Below are positions 1 through 7,447 of a stretch of 14,105 bases of DNA, piece by piece. The stretch comes from Solimonas_A sp035476855. Its GTDB lineage: Bacteria > Pseudomonadota > Gammaproteobacteria > Nevskiales > Nevskiaceae. The notes beneath the pieces are model-generated. The model was not told where the DNA came from and searched no databases. It saw only the letters and a list, made by a program, of their open reading frames with translations. The translations under genes were made by a program, and so were the position numbers. How positions within the stretch are numbered: the stretch's first letter is position 1; each line of letters opens with the position of its first letter. The DNA lies in the NCBI GenBank assembly GCA_035476855.1, contig DATILC010000034.1:1-14105 (forward strand), in the 5' to 3' direction.

Positions 1-69
1 TACGCCCTGTCCGGGCCGGCGGTGGTGCTGTGGCGCCGCCTGCGCCGCAAACCGGTCCCGGCGGCCTGA
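1..69 (+). CDS. pssA: C-terminal fragment of probable CDP-diacylglycerol-serine O-phosphatidyltransferase
   Basis: The first reading frame is open from the window edge and ends at TGA 67-69, giving 22 residues that begin YALSGPAVVLWRRLRR and end KPVPAA. The ALSGP-V-LW-RR pattern resembles the end of the last membrane helix and basic tail of bacterial phosphatidylserine synthases (PssA). From remembered genome layouts, pssA often lies between ilvC and leuA in related Gammaproteobacteria, which fits the leuA gene that follows. PssA would join CDP-diacylglycerol and serine in the inner membrane. The catalytic CDP-alcohol phosphotransferase motif lies outside the window, so the identification rests on a short tail and on context. 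Confidence 0.45.
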   Translation, partial: YALSGPAVVLWRRLRRKPVPAA

Positions 70-86
70 TTGGCCGGACCGGCGGT

Positions 87-116
87 TTGAAGCGCGCAGC
101 GGAGTTGGTCTAAGAT
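87..116 (+). promoter_or_regulatory. Predicted sigma70 promoter of the leu leader/leuA transcript
   Basis: A -35-like TTGAAG (87-92) and a -10-like TAAGAT (111-116) are separated by 18 bp, each matching the consensus at four of six positions. Transcription would start near 122-124, which is at or next to the ATG of the leader ORF at 123. The site lies just after the upstream stop codon and is the best promoter candidate for the leuA unit. It was found by eye only. Confidence 0.45.
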
Positions 117-122
117 TCACCC

Positions 123-266
123 ATGCATTCCGCATACGGCCAATTTGCTGTTCCCGCTGCGCCCCAGGGCGCACGGCCGTTTGCGATTGGGGCATCCCTG
201 CCCAAGACTGCCAGCCATCCTTGGCTGGGTCTTCAAAACCAGCTTGGCCTGCTCCTTCTGCCGTAA
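123..266 (+). CDS. Candidate leucine leader peptide (attenuation-type) upstream of leuA
   Basis: This 47-codon ORF starts at ATG 123 and ends at TAA 264-266, 113 nt before leuA. Its last residues are QLGLLLLP: codons CTG CTC CTT CTG at 249-260 are four consecutive Leu codons, with further Leu codons at 225, 231 and 243. A Leu run in a short ORF ahead of a leucine-biosynthesis gene is the hallmark of ribosome-mediated attenuation, as in enterobacterial leuL. There is no Shine-Dalgarno sequence at a normal distance, and the predicted transcription start falls on the ATG, so translation may be leaderless. It is long for a leader peptide, and there is no other in-frame ATG. The Leu run and the location are direct observations; the regulatory role is inferred. 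Confidence 0.5.
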   Translation: MHSAYGQFAVPAAPQGARPFAIGASLPKTASHPWLGLQNQLGLLLLP

Positions 267-300
267 GGCAGACCATCGAGCGCGCCGCGCACGGGGCCAA
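204..300 (+). promoter_or_regulatory. Alternative hairpins in the leuA leader, possible attenuator
   Basis: Several mutually exclusive pairings can be drawn. Hairpin A pairs CCAGCCA (211-217) with TGGCTGG (222-228) around a TCCT loop, extended by AAGAC (204-208) with GTCTT (229-233). Hairpin B would pair GGCTGG (223-228) with CCAGCT (239-244), using one G-U pair and excluding A. Hairpin C pairs TTGGCC (244-249) with GGCCAA (295-300) and encloses the Leu codons. CTGCC-GTAA-GGCAG (258-271) folds over the leader stop codon. No U-tract follows any of these, so a classic intrinsic terminator is not visible. Control would have to be Rho-dependent, translational, or of another kind. Confidence 0.35.
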
Positions 301-379
301 AACCGTGTAAAAATCAGATAGTTCAGATTCCCGGGCCGGGGCGCATCGCGCCGGGTCCGTACAGGCTAGGAAAGTACCC

Positions 380-1939
380 ATGAAAAACCAGTTGATCATT
401 TTCGACACGACCCTGCGTGACGGCGAGCAGTCGCCCGGCGCGTCGATGACCCAGGACGAGAAGATCCGCATTGCCAAGGCGCTGGAGCGCCTGGGCGTCA
501 ATGTCATCGAAGCCGGCTTCGCTGCTGCCAGCCCCGGTGACTTCGCCTCGGTGCAGGCGATCGCCCGCGCCGTTACCGAAAGCACCGTGTGCTCGCTGGC
601 GCGCGCCAACGAGCGCGACATCCGTGCCTCCGGCGAGGCGATCAAGCCGGCGCGTTCGGGCCGTATTCACACCTTCATCGCCACCAGTCCGATCCACATG
701 GAAAAGAAGCTGCGCATGCAGCCGGACGAGGTGGTCGAGGCAGCAGTGAGAGCCGTGAAGTGGGCGCGCGAGTACACCGACGACGTCGAGTTCTCCGCCG
801 AGGACGCATTGCGCTCGGATATCGACTTCCTGTGCCGCATCTTCGAGGCCGTGATCAAGGCCGGTGCGACCACCCTGAACGTGCCGGATACGGTGGGCTA
901 CACCGTGCCCTGGCAGCTGGGCGACCGTTTCCGCCAACTGATCGAGCGCGTGCCGGGCTCCGACAAGGTGATCTGGTCGGCGCACTGCCACAACGACCTG
1001 GGCATGGCGGTGGCCAACTCGCTGTCGGCGGTGATGGCCGGCGCACGCCAGGTCGAGTGCACCATCAACGGCCTGGGCGAGCGCGCCGGTAACGCCGCGC
1101 TGGAAGAGATCGTGATGGCGGTGAAGACGCGCAAGGACGTGTTCGGCATCGACACGCGCATCGACGCCACGCAGATCGTGCCGACTTCCAAGCTGGTCTC
1201 CGGCATCACCGGCTACCCGGTGCAGCCGAACAAGGCGATCGTCGGTGCCAATGCCTTCGCGCACGAGTCCGGCATCCACCAGGACGGCGTGCTGAAGCAC
1301 CGCGAGACCTACGAGATCATGAGCGCCGAGAGCGTCGGCTGGAACGCCAACCGCCTGACGCTGGGCAAGCTGTCCGGCCGTGCGGCGTTCCGCGCGCGCA
1401 TGGAGGAGCTGGGCTACAAGTTTGCTTCCGATGCCGAACTGGCCGAGGTGTTCGCGCGCTTCAAGACCCTGGCCGACAAGAAGCGCGAGATCTTCGACGA
1501 GGACCTGCAGGCGCTGGTCAGCGAGAGCCAGCAGGCGCGCGAGCATGAGCGCGTCAAGCTGGTCGATCTGGAAGTCACCAGCAAGTCCGGCACCCGGCCG
1601 GTGGCGCGGGTGGCCCTGGAGTTCAACGGCGAGCACATGGAAACCCGTGCGCAGGGCGACGGTCCGGTCGACGCGGTGTTCGCGGCGATCGAGCAGATGA
1701 TCCGTACGGAGTCGGAGCTGCTGCTGTTTTCGGTCAACAACATCACCAGCGGCACCGACTCGCAGGGCGAGGTCACCGTGCGCCTGGCCAAGGACGGGCA
1801 TACCGTCAACGGGCAGGGCGCGGACACCGACATCGTCATCGCCTCGGCCAAGGCCTATGTCAACGCGGTGAATCGCCTGGGCAGCGCACCGATGGAACGC
1901 GCGCACCCGCAGTTCGTCACGGCGATGGGCATTCCCTGA
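380..1939 (+). CDS. leuA: 2-isopropylmalate synthase
   Basis: LeuA makes the first committed step of leucine synthesis, condensing acetyl-CoA with 2-ketoisovalerate to give 2-isopropylmalate in the cytosol. The 519-residue product is full length for the bacterial family. The HMGL-like TIM barrel opens with FDTTLRDGEQSPG (residues 8-20, Asp14 a metal ligand). It contains the metal-binding HCH at 202-204 within SAHCHNDLGMA, and GERAGN with Asn238. Residues from about 390 onward, including RVALEFNG and the NNITSGTDSQGEVTVRL stretch, form the C-terminal allosteric domain that senses leucine, so feedback inhibition is expected. AGGAAAG (368-374) lies 5 nt before the ATG and supports this start. 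The gene follows a candidate leucine leader and is 2 nt from the next gene. Confidence 0.97.
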   Translation: MKNQLIIFDTTLRDGEQSPGASMTQDEKIRIAKALERLGVNVIEAGFAAASPGDFASVQAIARAVTESTVCSLARANERDIRASGEAIKPARSGRIHTFIATSPIHMEKKLRMQPDEVVEAAVRAVKWAREYTDDVEFSAEDALRSDIDFLCRIFEAVIKAGATTLNVPDTVGYTVPWQLGDRFRQLIERVPGSDKVIWSAHCHNDLGMAVANSLSAVMAGARQVECTINGLGERAGNAALEEIVMAVKTRKDVFGIDTRIDATQIVPTSKLVSGITGYPVQPNKAIVGANAFAHESGIHQDGVLKHRETYEIMSAESVGWNANRLTLGKLSGRAAFRARMEELGYKFASDAELAEVFARFKTLADKKREIFDEDLQALVSESQQAREHERVKLVDLEVTSKSGTRPVARVALEFNGEHMETRAQGDGPVDAVFAAIEQMIRTESELLLFSVNNITSGTDSQGEVTVRLAKDGHTVNGQGADTDIVIASAKAYVNAVNRLGSAPMERAHPQFVTAMGIP

Positions 1940-1941
1940 GG

Positions 1942-2727
1942 ATGGCTGCAGCACGCCGCGGGCAGGTGCTGCAGGCGCTGGGGATCGAGCAATGGTCCCT
2001 GCGTTCTGCCGCGCCTGCGGTGGTGGAGCCGGAGCTGCCGGCTTCTCCTCCTGCGCGTGAACGGCCGCCGCTTCCGTCGGCGCCGGCGTCGCGTGCGGAG
2101 ATGCCGTCGCGTCCCGCTGCGCCGCCGCCCGTAGTCGTGGCGGCTCCGCTTGCTCCGGTCGAAGTGCCACAGGACTGGACCGGCTTGCGCGAGATGGTCA
2201 AGGACTGTCGCCGGTGCAAGCTCTGCACGACGCGAACCCAGACCGTGTTCGGCGTCGGCGTCGAGACCGCACCGCTGATGGTGGTCGGCGAGGGGCCGGG
2301 GGCGGACGAGGATGCACAGGGCGAGCCCTTCGTCGGCAAGGCCGGCAAGCTGCTCGACGAAATGCTGCGCGCGATCGGGCGTTCGCGGTGCGACAACACC
2401 TTCATTGCCAACGTGGTCAAGTGCCGCCCGCCCGGCAACCGCGATCCGGAAACCGATGAGGTCGAGGCCTGCCGTCCGTATCTCGAACAGCAGATCCGGT
2501 TGGTCAAGCCGAAGCTGATCGTCGGTCTCGGCCGCATCGCCGCGCAGCGCCTGCTCGGCACCGATGCGCCGCTGTCGCGGCTGCGAGGGCCGCTGCACGA
2601 GTACGGGCCGGACAAGACGCCGCTATTGATCACCTATCACCCGGCCTACCTGCTGCGCAGCCCGCGCGAGAAGGCCAAGAGCTGGGAGGATCTGAAGAAG
2701 ATCCACCAGTTCCTGAAGGGCGCTTGA
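1942..2727 (+). CDS. Family-4 uracil-DNA glycosylase with a HolD(psi)-like N-terminal peptide
   Basis: The C-terminal 184 residues are a type-4 (Fe-S) uracil-DNA glycosylase, which removes uracil from DNA to start base-excision repair. Visible motifs are DCRRC (Cys89, Cys92), VGEGPGADED with GEPFVGKAGKLL (115-138), NVVKCRPPGNRDP (158-169, Cys161), Cys177, and TYHPAYLLR (231-239). The four cysteines match the [4Fe-4S] ligands of the family. Before this core lie a Pro/Ala-rich, probably disordered linker (about 22-77) and an N-terminal segment, RRGQVLQALGIEQWSLR (residues 5-21). That segment resembles the clamp-loader-binding N-terminus of DNA polymerase III psi. The ATG is 2 nt after the leuA stop; GAGG abuts it, so initiation is probably coupled to leuA termination. 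The next gene is rimI, as downstream of holD in E. coli. Glycosylase identity is firm; replisome tethering is inferred. Confidence 0.93.
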   Translation: MAAARRGQVLQALGIEQWSLRSAAPAVVEPELPASPPARERPPLPSAPASRAEMPSRPAAPPPVVVAAPLAPVEVPQDWTGLREMVKDCRRCKLCTTRTQTVFGVGVETAPLMVVGEGPGADEDAQGEPFVGKAGKLLDEMLRAIGRSRCDNTFIANVVKCRPPGNRDPETDEVEACRPYLEQQIRLVKPKLIVGLGRIAAQRLLGTDAPLSRLRGPLHEYGPDKTPLLITYHPAYLLRSPREKAKSWEDLKKIHQFLKGA

Positions 2728-2731
2728 GGCC

Positions 2732-3199
2732 GTGAGCGCCCAGCCGCAGGAACTCTGGCGCCTGGCACCGATGCATCCTTCGCATCTGCCGCAGGTACTG
2801 GAGATCGAGCGGCAGGCCTATCCTTTCCCCTGGACAGACGGCATCTTCCAGGACTGCCTGAAAGTCGGCTACAGCTCCTGGGTGGTGACCAACACGCTGG
2901 GCGAGGTGCTGGCCTATGCGTTGATGAGCATGGCAGTGGGCGAGGCCCATATCCTCAATCTCTGTGTCGAGCCCGAGCAGCGGCGTCTGGGCCTTGCCCA
3001 GTTCCTGATGAAGCACCTGCTGATGGTGGCGCGTGCCGCCAGCGTTACGCTGGTGCTGCTGGAAGTGCGGGTATCGAACAAGCCGGCGCAGAAACTCTAC
3101 GAGCAGTTCGGGTTCAAGCGTCTGGGTACGCGCAAGGCCTACTATCCGGACGAGAAGGGACGCGAGGACGCGCTGGTGCTGGGGCTCGACCTGGTCTGA
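2732..3199 (+). CDS. rimI: Ribosomal protein S18 N-terminal alanine acetyltransferase (GNAT)
   Basis: RimI transfers an acetyl group from acetyl-CoA to the N-terminal alanine of ribosomal protein S18. The 155-residue protein is one GNAT domain. The acetyl-CoA-binding loop is EQRRLGLAQFL (residues 82-92). LEVRVSN (110-116) and LYEQFGF (122-128) follow, with Glu111 and Tyr123 at the places of the E. coli catalytic Glu103/Tyr115 pair as remembered. The RKAYYPDEKGREDALVLGLDL tail is also typical of RimI. Translation starts at GTG 2732, 4 nt after the previous stop, with GAGG (2726-2729) overlapping that stop as ribosome-binding site, so it is probably coupled. RimI versus another RimI-like acetyltransferase is supported by the tail and by its neighbour's HolD-like segment. 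Confidence 0.9.
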   Translation: MSAQPQELWRLAPMHPSHLPQVLEIERQAYPFPWTDGIFQDCLKVGYSSWVVTNTLGEVLAYALMSMAVGEAHILNLCVEPEQRRLGLAQFLMKHLLMVARAASVTLVLLEVRVSNKPAQKLYEQFGFKRLGTRKAYYPDEKGREDALVLGLDLV

Positions 3200-3214
3200 T
3201 CGCAAGGAGTATCG

Positions 3215-4459
3215 ATGCGCAGCGGAACCGGCAGTCGCAAGCAGAAGATTTCCTGGGCGTTCTACGACTGGGCCAATTCCGCCTTTGCCACCACGGTGAT
3301 GGCCGGGTTCTTCCCGCTGTTCTTCGCGCAATACTGGGCAGGCGGCCTGCCTGCGGGCGAGCGCACCTTCTGGCTCGGCGTGGCCAGTTCGGTCTCCAGC
3401 ATCGTGGTGATGATCCTGGCGCCGCTGCTCGGCGGGCTGGCCGACCGTCGTGGCTACAAGAAGCGCTTCCTGTTCGCCACCACGCTGCTCGGCGCTGTTT
3501 CCACCGCGGCCCTGTACGGGGTCGCACAGGGTGATTGGCGCACGGCGCTGCTGCTGTTCACGCTGGCCTCGATCGGCTTCTTTGCCGGCACCTCGTTCTA
3601 TGATTCGCTGATCGTCAACGTCGCCAGCGCGGAGGAGATGGACCGCACTTCGGCGCTGGGTTACGGCCTGGGCTATCTCGGCGGCGGCCTGCTGTTCGCG
3701 CTTAACGTCTTCATGTTCCAGAAGCCGCAGGCCTTCGGCCTGGACAGCGGTGCCGATGCGATCCTGCTGTCCTTCATGATGGTCGGCATCTGGTGGGTAC
3801 TGTTCTCGCTGCCGCTGTTCGGCAACGTACAGGAGTATCCGTCTGCGGCAGTCGAGGGTGGCGACTGGCAGCAGCTGAAACAGACCTTCCGCCAGATCCT
3901 GACGATGAAGCCTGTGCTGTACTTCCTCGGCGCCTACTGGCTCTACATCGACGCGGTCGACACCATCATCCGCATGGCAGTCGACTATGGCGTCAAGCTG
4001 GGCTTCGATCCGGGAGCGCTGATCAAGGCGCTGCTGCTGGTGCAGTTCCTTGGCTTTCCCGCGGCCATCGCCTACGGCTGGCTGGCGGACCGCTTCGGCA
4101 CCAAGGCCATGCTCTACGTTGCCATCGCGATCTACGTCGGGGTGACCTGCTGGGCCTATACGCTGCAGACCGAGGCACAGTTCTACTGGATGGCCGCAGC
4201 GATCGCGACGGTGCAGGGAGGTATCCAGTCGCTGTCGCGTTCCTACTACGCGAAACTGATTCCGCCAGGACAGGCAGGACAGTTCTTTGGTTTCTACAAC
4301 ATGCTTGGCAAGTTCGCCGCGGTGCTGGGGCCGATCGTGGTGGGACAGACCGCGCTGCTGGTGGATAACCAGCGCCTGCCGATCCTGACGCTGCTGCCGT
4401 TCTTCCTTGCCGGTGCATGGTTGCTGAGCCGCGTGCGCGAGCCTGAGCTCAGGCCCTGA
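3215..4459 (+). CDS. MFS transporter, UMF1/Atg22-like family
   Basis: This 414-residue inner-membrane protein looks like a 12-helix major facilitator. It opens with KISWAFYDWANSAFATTVMAGFFPLFF (residues 11-37), the signature of the Atg22/UMF1 group. The MFS loop motif appears as GGLADRRGYKKR (about 73-84) and is echoed in the second half as YGWLADRFGTK. The SYYAKLIPPGQAGQFFGFYNMLGKFAAVLGP region is also typical. Fungal Atg22 exports amino acids from the vacuole; bacterial substrates are mostly unknown, so none is assigned here. AAGGAG (3204-3209) is a strong ribosome-binding site 5 nt before the ATG. The gene lies 15 nt after rimI and closes the leuA cluster. Its last 11 bp overlap the end of the convergent transglutaminase gene. 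Confidence 0.88.
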   Translation: MRSGTGSRKQKISWAFYDWANSAFATTVMAGFFPLFFAQYWAGGLPAGERTFWLGVASSVSSIVVMILAPLLGGLADRRGYKKRFLFATTLLGAVSTAALYGVAQGDWRTALLLFTLASIGFFAGTSFYDSLIVNVASAEEMDRTSALGYGLGYLGGGLLFALNVFMFQKPQAFGLDSGADAILLSFMMVGIWWVLFSLPLFGNVQEYPSAAVEGGDWQQLKQTFRQILTMKPVLYFLGAYWLYIDAVDTIIRMAVDYGVKLGFDPGALIKALLLVQFLGFPAAIAYGWLADRFGTKAMLYVAIAIYVGVTCWAYTLQTEAQFYWMAAAIATVQGGIQSLSRSYYAKLIPPGQAGQFFGFYNMLGKFAAVLGPIVVGQTALLVDNQRLPILTLLPFFLAGAWLLSRVREPELRP

Positions 4460-6434
4460 TCGCCTTGACCGCCTGGGTCAGTTCCGCCTGCAGCGCGGGT
4501 GACTCGCCTTCGAGGTAGCGCAGCTTCAAATAGGCATCCGCCGCGCGCTGGACTGTGCTTGCGAATTCCGGATGCTCCAGCGACACGCGTTCGGCGAAGT
4601 CGCGAACACCCTCGGTGGGGCGCTGCGCGATGCCGGCCTTCAGCAGCCGTCGCTGCGCGCGATGCCATAGCCGTACGGCCAGGTCTTCGTTGCGTGCCGG
4701 CGCGAACTGGCGAAGCAACAGAAGCCCGATCACGCTGAGCAGGGTTGTCGCGATGACGGTCAGTGCCAGGATCATGCCGCTCCAGTCGCGGATGCCGAAG
4801 CGCTGCAGGAATTCCTGCTGCAGTTCCGGGCCATAGCCGAGTACCCAGCGGTTCCACTGTGAGTCGAGCCAGTCCCACTGGGCTTGCAGGCGGATGCGCA
4901 GGCTGGCTCCCCCGCTGCGATCGAGGAAGTCCGGCAGGCCCTCGTCGGCGCCCAGGGCCTCGGAGATGCCTCTTTCGATGCGGTTGGGCGCAACGGCGGA
5001 AGTCGGGTCGATGCGGACCCAGCCGCGGCCCTCGTACCAGACCTCGCTCCAGGCGTGGGCGTCCGCATCCCTGACCGTGTAGTAGTCGCCCAGCAGGTTC
5101 TGTTCGCCGCCCTGGTAGCCGGTGACGACTCGCGCCGGAATGCCCGCCGCGCGCATCAGATAGGTGAAGGAGCTCGAGTAGTGCTCACAGAAACCGCGCT
5201 GCGTCCTGAACAGGAAATCGTCGACGCTGTCGCGTCCCAACCTTGGGGGGCGCAGCGTGTAGACGAACTTCTCCTTGCGGAATTTCTGCAGCACGGCCTG
5301 CACGATCGCCTCCGGTTCGCCGTGCTGTTCGCGTAGCTGGCGGGCCAGTTCCGCCGCTTGGGGGTTGAAGCCCTTCGGCAGGCCAAGGTTGACGCGCCGA
5401 ACCATTGGCGGCAGCTCAGCCTGCAGTACATAACGCGTATGCGAGCGCAGCTTGTAGAGCAGGGTTTCGTTGACATTCCCGCCGCGCATCATCTGGTATT
5501 CGGAGGCGATGAAGGTTTTCGGCGGCAGCAGGCCGGGATCAGGCAGGTCCAGCGCAAACAGCCAGGGGCCGCGATGCGGCTCCATGATCACCTGGTAGCT
5601 GATCGCGGAGGATTCGAGACGCGCCTCGGGCTTGCGGATGCCCTGCGACATGGCGCTGCCCTTCCAGGCGCGGCCGTCGAACTGGTCGAGTACCGGGCCG
5701 CGCCAGTAACGTTGCCGCGGTGGCGGCACGGTGTCGAGAAAACTCACCCTGAAGGCGGTGCGCTCCGACAGGATCATCTCTGAAATATCGCCCGGCGCCA
5801 TTTCGGAGGACATGCCGCTACGGCTGGCGCCGCCGCCCCCCGCATCCACCGGCAGCCCCCAGAGCGGGCCCGGAATGCGGGGGAAAAGCACGAAGAACAC
5901 CAGCGCCAGCGGCACCGACAGCGCAACCATGCGGCCACCGATCTCGACGCTGCGACGCAGCGGCAGCGCCTGGCCGGGATGATTGACGTCGACCAGCAGT
6001 GCGGTGATCGTCACCGCGCAGACCAGCAGGTAGATCGCGGTCCACATTTCCTGCGAGTGCAGGAAGTGCGTCAGCAGGATGAAGTACATCAGGAACACCG
6101 TGACCATGACGTCGCGGCGCGAGCGCATTTCCAGCACCTTCATCACCGCCATCGCCACCAGCAGCGCCGTGCCGGGCTGCTGGCCATTGATGCGTCCGTA
6201 GCTGGCGAACACGCCGGCGAACACCAGCAGCACGATCACCGAACGCAGCCAGGGCCTGGGCAGTGGCCATTGGCGCAGGGAGGCGAGAGCACGCCAGCCG
6301 AGGCCGGCGCCGAGCAGGATCACTTCCCAGGACGGGAGGGTCGGCACATGGGCCGACAACACCAGCGCCAGCACCGCCAGCAGGCGCAGCAAAGAGGTCT
6401 GGTGCAGGTAGTCGGCGGCGCTGGCGCTCTTCAT
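4449..6434 (-). CDS. tgpA: TgpA-type membrane transglutaminase-like protein (DUF3488 - transglutaminase - DUF4129)
   Basis: This 661-residue inner-membrane protein has the full architecture of Pseudomonas TgpA. An N-terminal block of about six membrane segments lies within residues 14-185 (DUF3488). A periplasmic region follows, with the transglutaminase-like fold at about 380-480. The catalytic triad is visible as Cys416 (QRGFCEHYSSSF), His460 (DADAHAWSEVW) and Asp476 (WVRIDPT). One further membrane helix (about 553-575) precedes a cytoplasmic DUF4129 tail (about 585-645). Members are thought to modify or process cell-envelope proteins, but the substrate is not known. The start lies 10 nt after the stop of the DUF58 gene, so it is the last gene of a moxR-DUF58-tgpA operon. 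No strong Shine-Dalgarno sequence is visible, which suggests coupling. Confidence 0.92.
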   Translation of the reverse strand: MKSASAADYLHQTSLLRLLAVLALVLSAHVPTLPSWEVILLGAGLGWRALASLRQWPLPRPWLRSVIVLLVFAGVFASYGRINGQQPGTALLVAMAVMKVLEMRSRRDVMVTVFLMYFILLTHFLHSQEMWTAIYLLVCAVTITALLVDVNHPGQALPLRRSVEIGGRMVALSVPLALVFFVLFPRIPGPLWGLPVDAGGGGASRSGMSSEMAPGDISEMILSERTAFRVSFLDTVPPPRQRYWRGPVLDQFDGRAWKGSAMSQGIRKPEARLESSAISYQVIMEPHRGPWLFALDLPDPGLLPPKTFIASEYQMMRGGNVNETLLYKLRSHTRYVLQAELPPMVRRVNLGLPKGFNPQAAELARQLREQHGEPEAIVQAVLQKFRKEKFVYTLRPPRLGRDSVDDFLFRTQRGFCEHYSSSFTYLMRAAGIPARVVTGYQGGEQNLLGDYYTVRDADAHAWSEVWYEGRGWVRIDPTSAVAPNRIERGISEALGADEGLPDFLDRSGGASLRIRLQAQWDWLDSQWNRWVLGYGPELQQEFLQRFGIRDWSGMILALTVIATTLLSVIGLLLLRQFAPARNEDLAVRLWHRAQRRLLKAGIAQRPTEGVRDFAERVSLEHPEFASTVQRAADAYLKLRYLEGESPALQAELTQAVKAIRA

Positions 6435-6444
6435 CGGCTGGCGC

Positions 6445-7440
6445 TCAGTACTGGAACAGCGCCAGGGCGCGCAGGCATTCGTGTTGATGGATCTCGCCGC
6501 GATTCGGCGGGATCACCAGGCCAGGCAGGCGCAGGCCATAGGCGTGGCGCTGTCCCTCGGCGTCGAGCACCCAGCGGGTCAGCTGCGAAAGTCGACCCTC
6601 GGTGTCGAGTTCCGGAATGCTGTTCCAGTCCAGCCAGAGCTCCTGATCCAGCAGCTCGGTGAACTGCTTGACCATCGGCATCGAAGGCGATTTCGGCAGG
6701 CTCTTCCAGTGCACCGACTTCATCGAATCGCCGCGATGGTAGTTGCGCAGGCCGGCGAACTCGTCCTGTCCGGAGGCGTTGCTGGGACGCTGGCCGATGG
6801 CACCGGCGACGGGCGGCGGCTGGCGACCCGCTGCGGCGGGGCGCGGATAGACCAGGCAGACCATGTCGAGGTCGGCCCAGGTCCAGGCATGGAACAGGCC
6901 CAGCGGAAAATCGGTGGACAGGCTGAATACGCGGCTGCGCAACCAGCCGCGGCGCTCTGCGGGCGTGGCGATGCGCATCGCCGCCGAACCCTGCGGCGGG
7001 ACATCCGCGGTGACCGGCGGCTGCGTTGCCTTGGGCCAGCTCAGTGCGAAGCTGTAGCGCTCGCTGGCGGCAGGGTTGTCGACCAGTATCTCGAAATGCG
7101 CGATCTCGCCGGCGAACACCGGCTGGGTCTTGCCCGCGCGCAGCTGCACGTTGACCAGGTTGCCGTGGGTGTGGTGCATGCAGACCAGGCCGAGGGACGC
7201 CAGCAGGAAGGTCAGCACGAAGCCCATGCTGTTCGAGTAGTTCATCGACCCGAGCAGCATGATCAGCGCCATGAAGGCGAAGAAATAGCCGAAGCGCGTC
7301 GGCACGATGTAGACGCGGTTGCGCGGCACGCCGATCGGCCCTGGTTGGCGCTTGACCCGGGCCAGCACCCAGGTATCGATGCGCTCCTGCACCCAGCGGA
7401 TCGGGTGCAGCAGGATCTTGAAGATCAGCCAGACGCGCAT
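6445..7440 (-). CDS. DUF58 membrane protein of a MoxR operon
   Basis: This 331-residue protein has two membrane segments (about 50-68 and 71-88) and an extracytoplasmic beta-rich middle. The DUF58 signature DEFAGLRNYHRGDSMKSVHW with KSLPKS and VKQF lies at about 226-260. DUF58 proteins accompany MoxR ATPases and transglutaminase-like proteins in envelope or stress operons; their biochemical role is undefined. The frame is open to an ATG at 7503, but I prefer the ATG at 7438-7440 (MRVWLIF). It lies 7 nt after the moxR stop, and the longer version would add 21 unremarkable residues inside moxR. The gene overlaps neither neighbour with this start, and the spacing suggests translational coupling to moxR. 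Confidence 0.88.
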   Translation of the reverse strand: MRVWLIFKILLHPIRWVQERIDTWVLARVKRQPGPIGVPRNRVYIVPTRFGYFFAFMALIMLLGSMNYSNSMGFVLTFLLASLGLVCMHHTHGNLVNVQLRAGKTQPVFAGEIAHFEILVDNPAASERYSFALSWPKATQPPVTADVPPQGSAAMRIATPAERRGWLRSRVFSLSTDFPLGLFHAWTWADLDMVCLVYPRPAAAGRQPPPVAGAIGQRPSNASGQDEFAGLRNYHRGDSMKSVHWKSLPKSPSMPMVKQFTELLDQELWLDWNSIPELDTEGRLSQLTRWVLDAEGQRHAYGLRLPGLVIPPNRGEIHQHECLRALALFQY

Positions 7441-7447
7441 CGCCGGC

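Noticed and set aside
244..360. Intrinsic terminator in the leuA leader
   Set aside because: GC-rich hairpins can be drawn (for example GGCGC-ATC-GCGCC near 340-352), but none is followed by a T-tract, so I did not call a terminator there.
323..2170. 615-residue open frame on the minus strand opposite leuA
   Set aside because: It mirrors leuA and the start of the glycosylase gene, is rich in Arg/His/Gly/Ala typical of antisense frames in GC-rich DNA, and shows no recognisable motif. leuA is certain on the plus strand.
5979..6662. 227-residue plus-strand open frame, with further His/Arg-rich plus-strand frames through 4884-7533
   Set aside because: They are antisense shadows of the transglutaminase and DUF58 genes, which have intact catalytic and family motifs.
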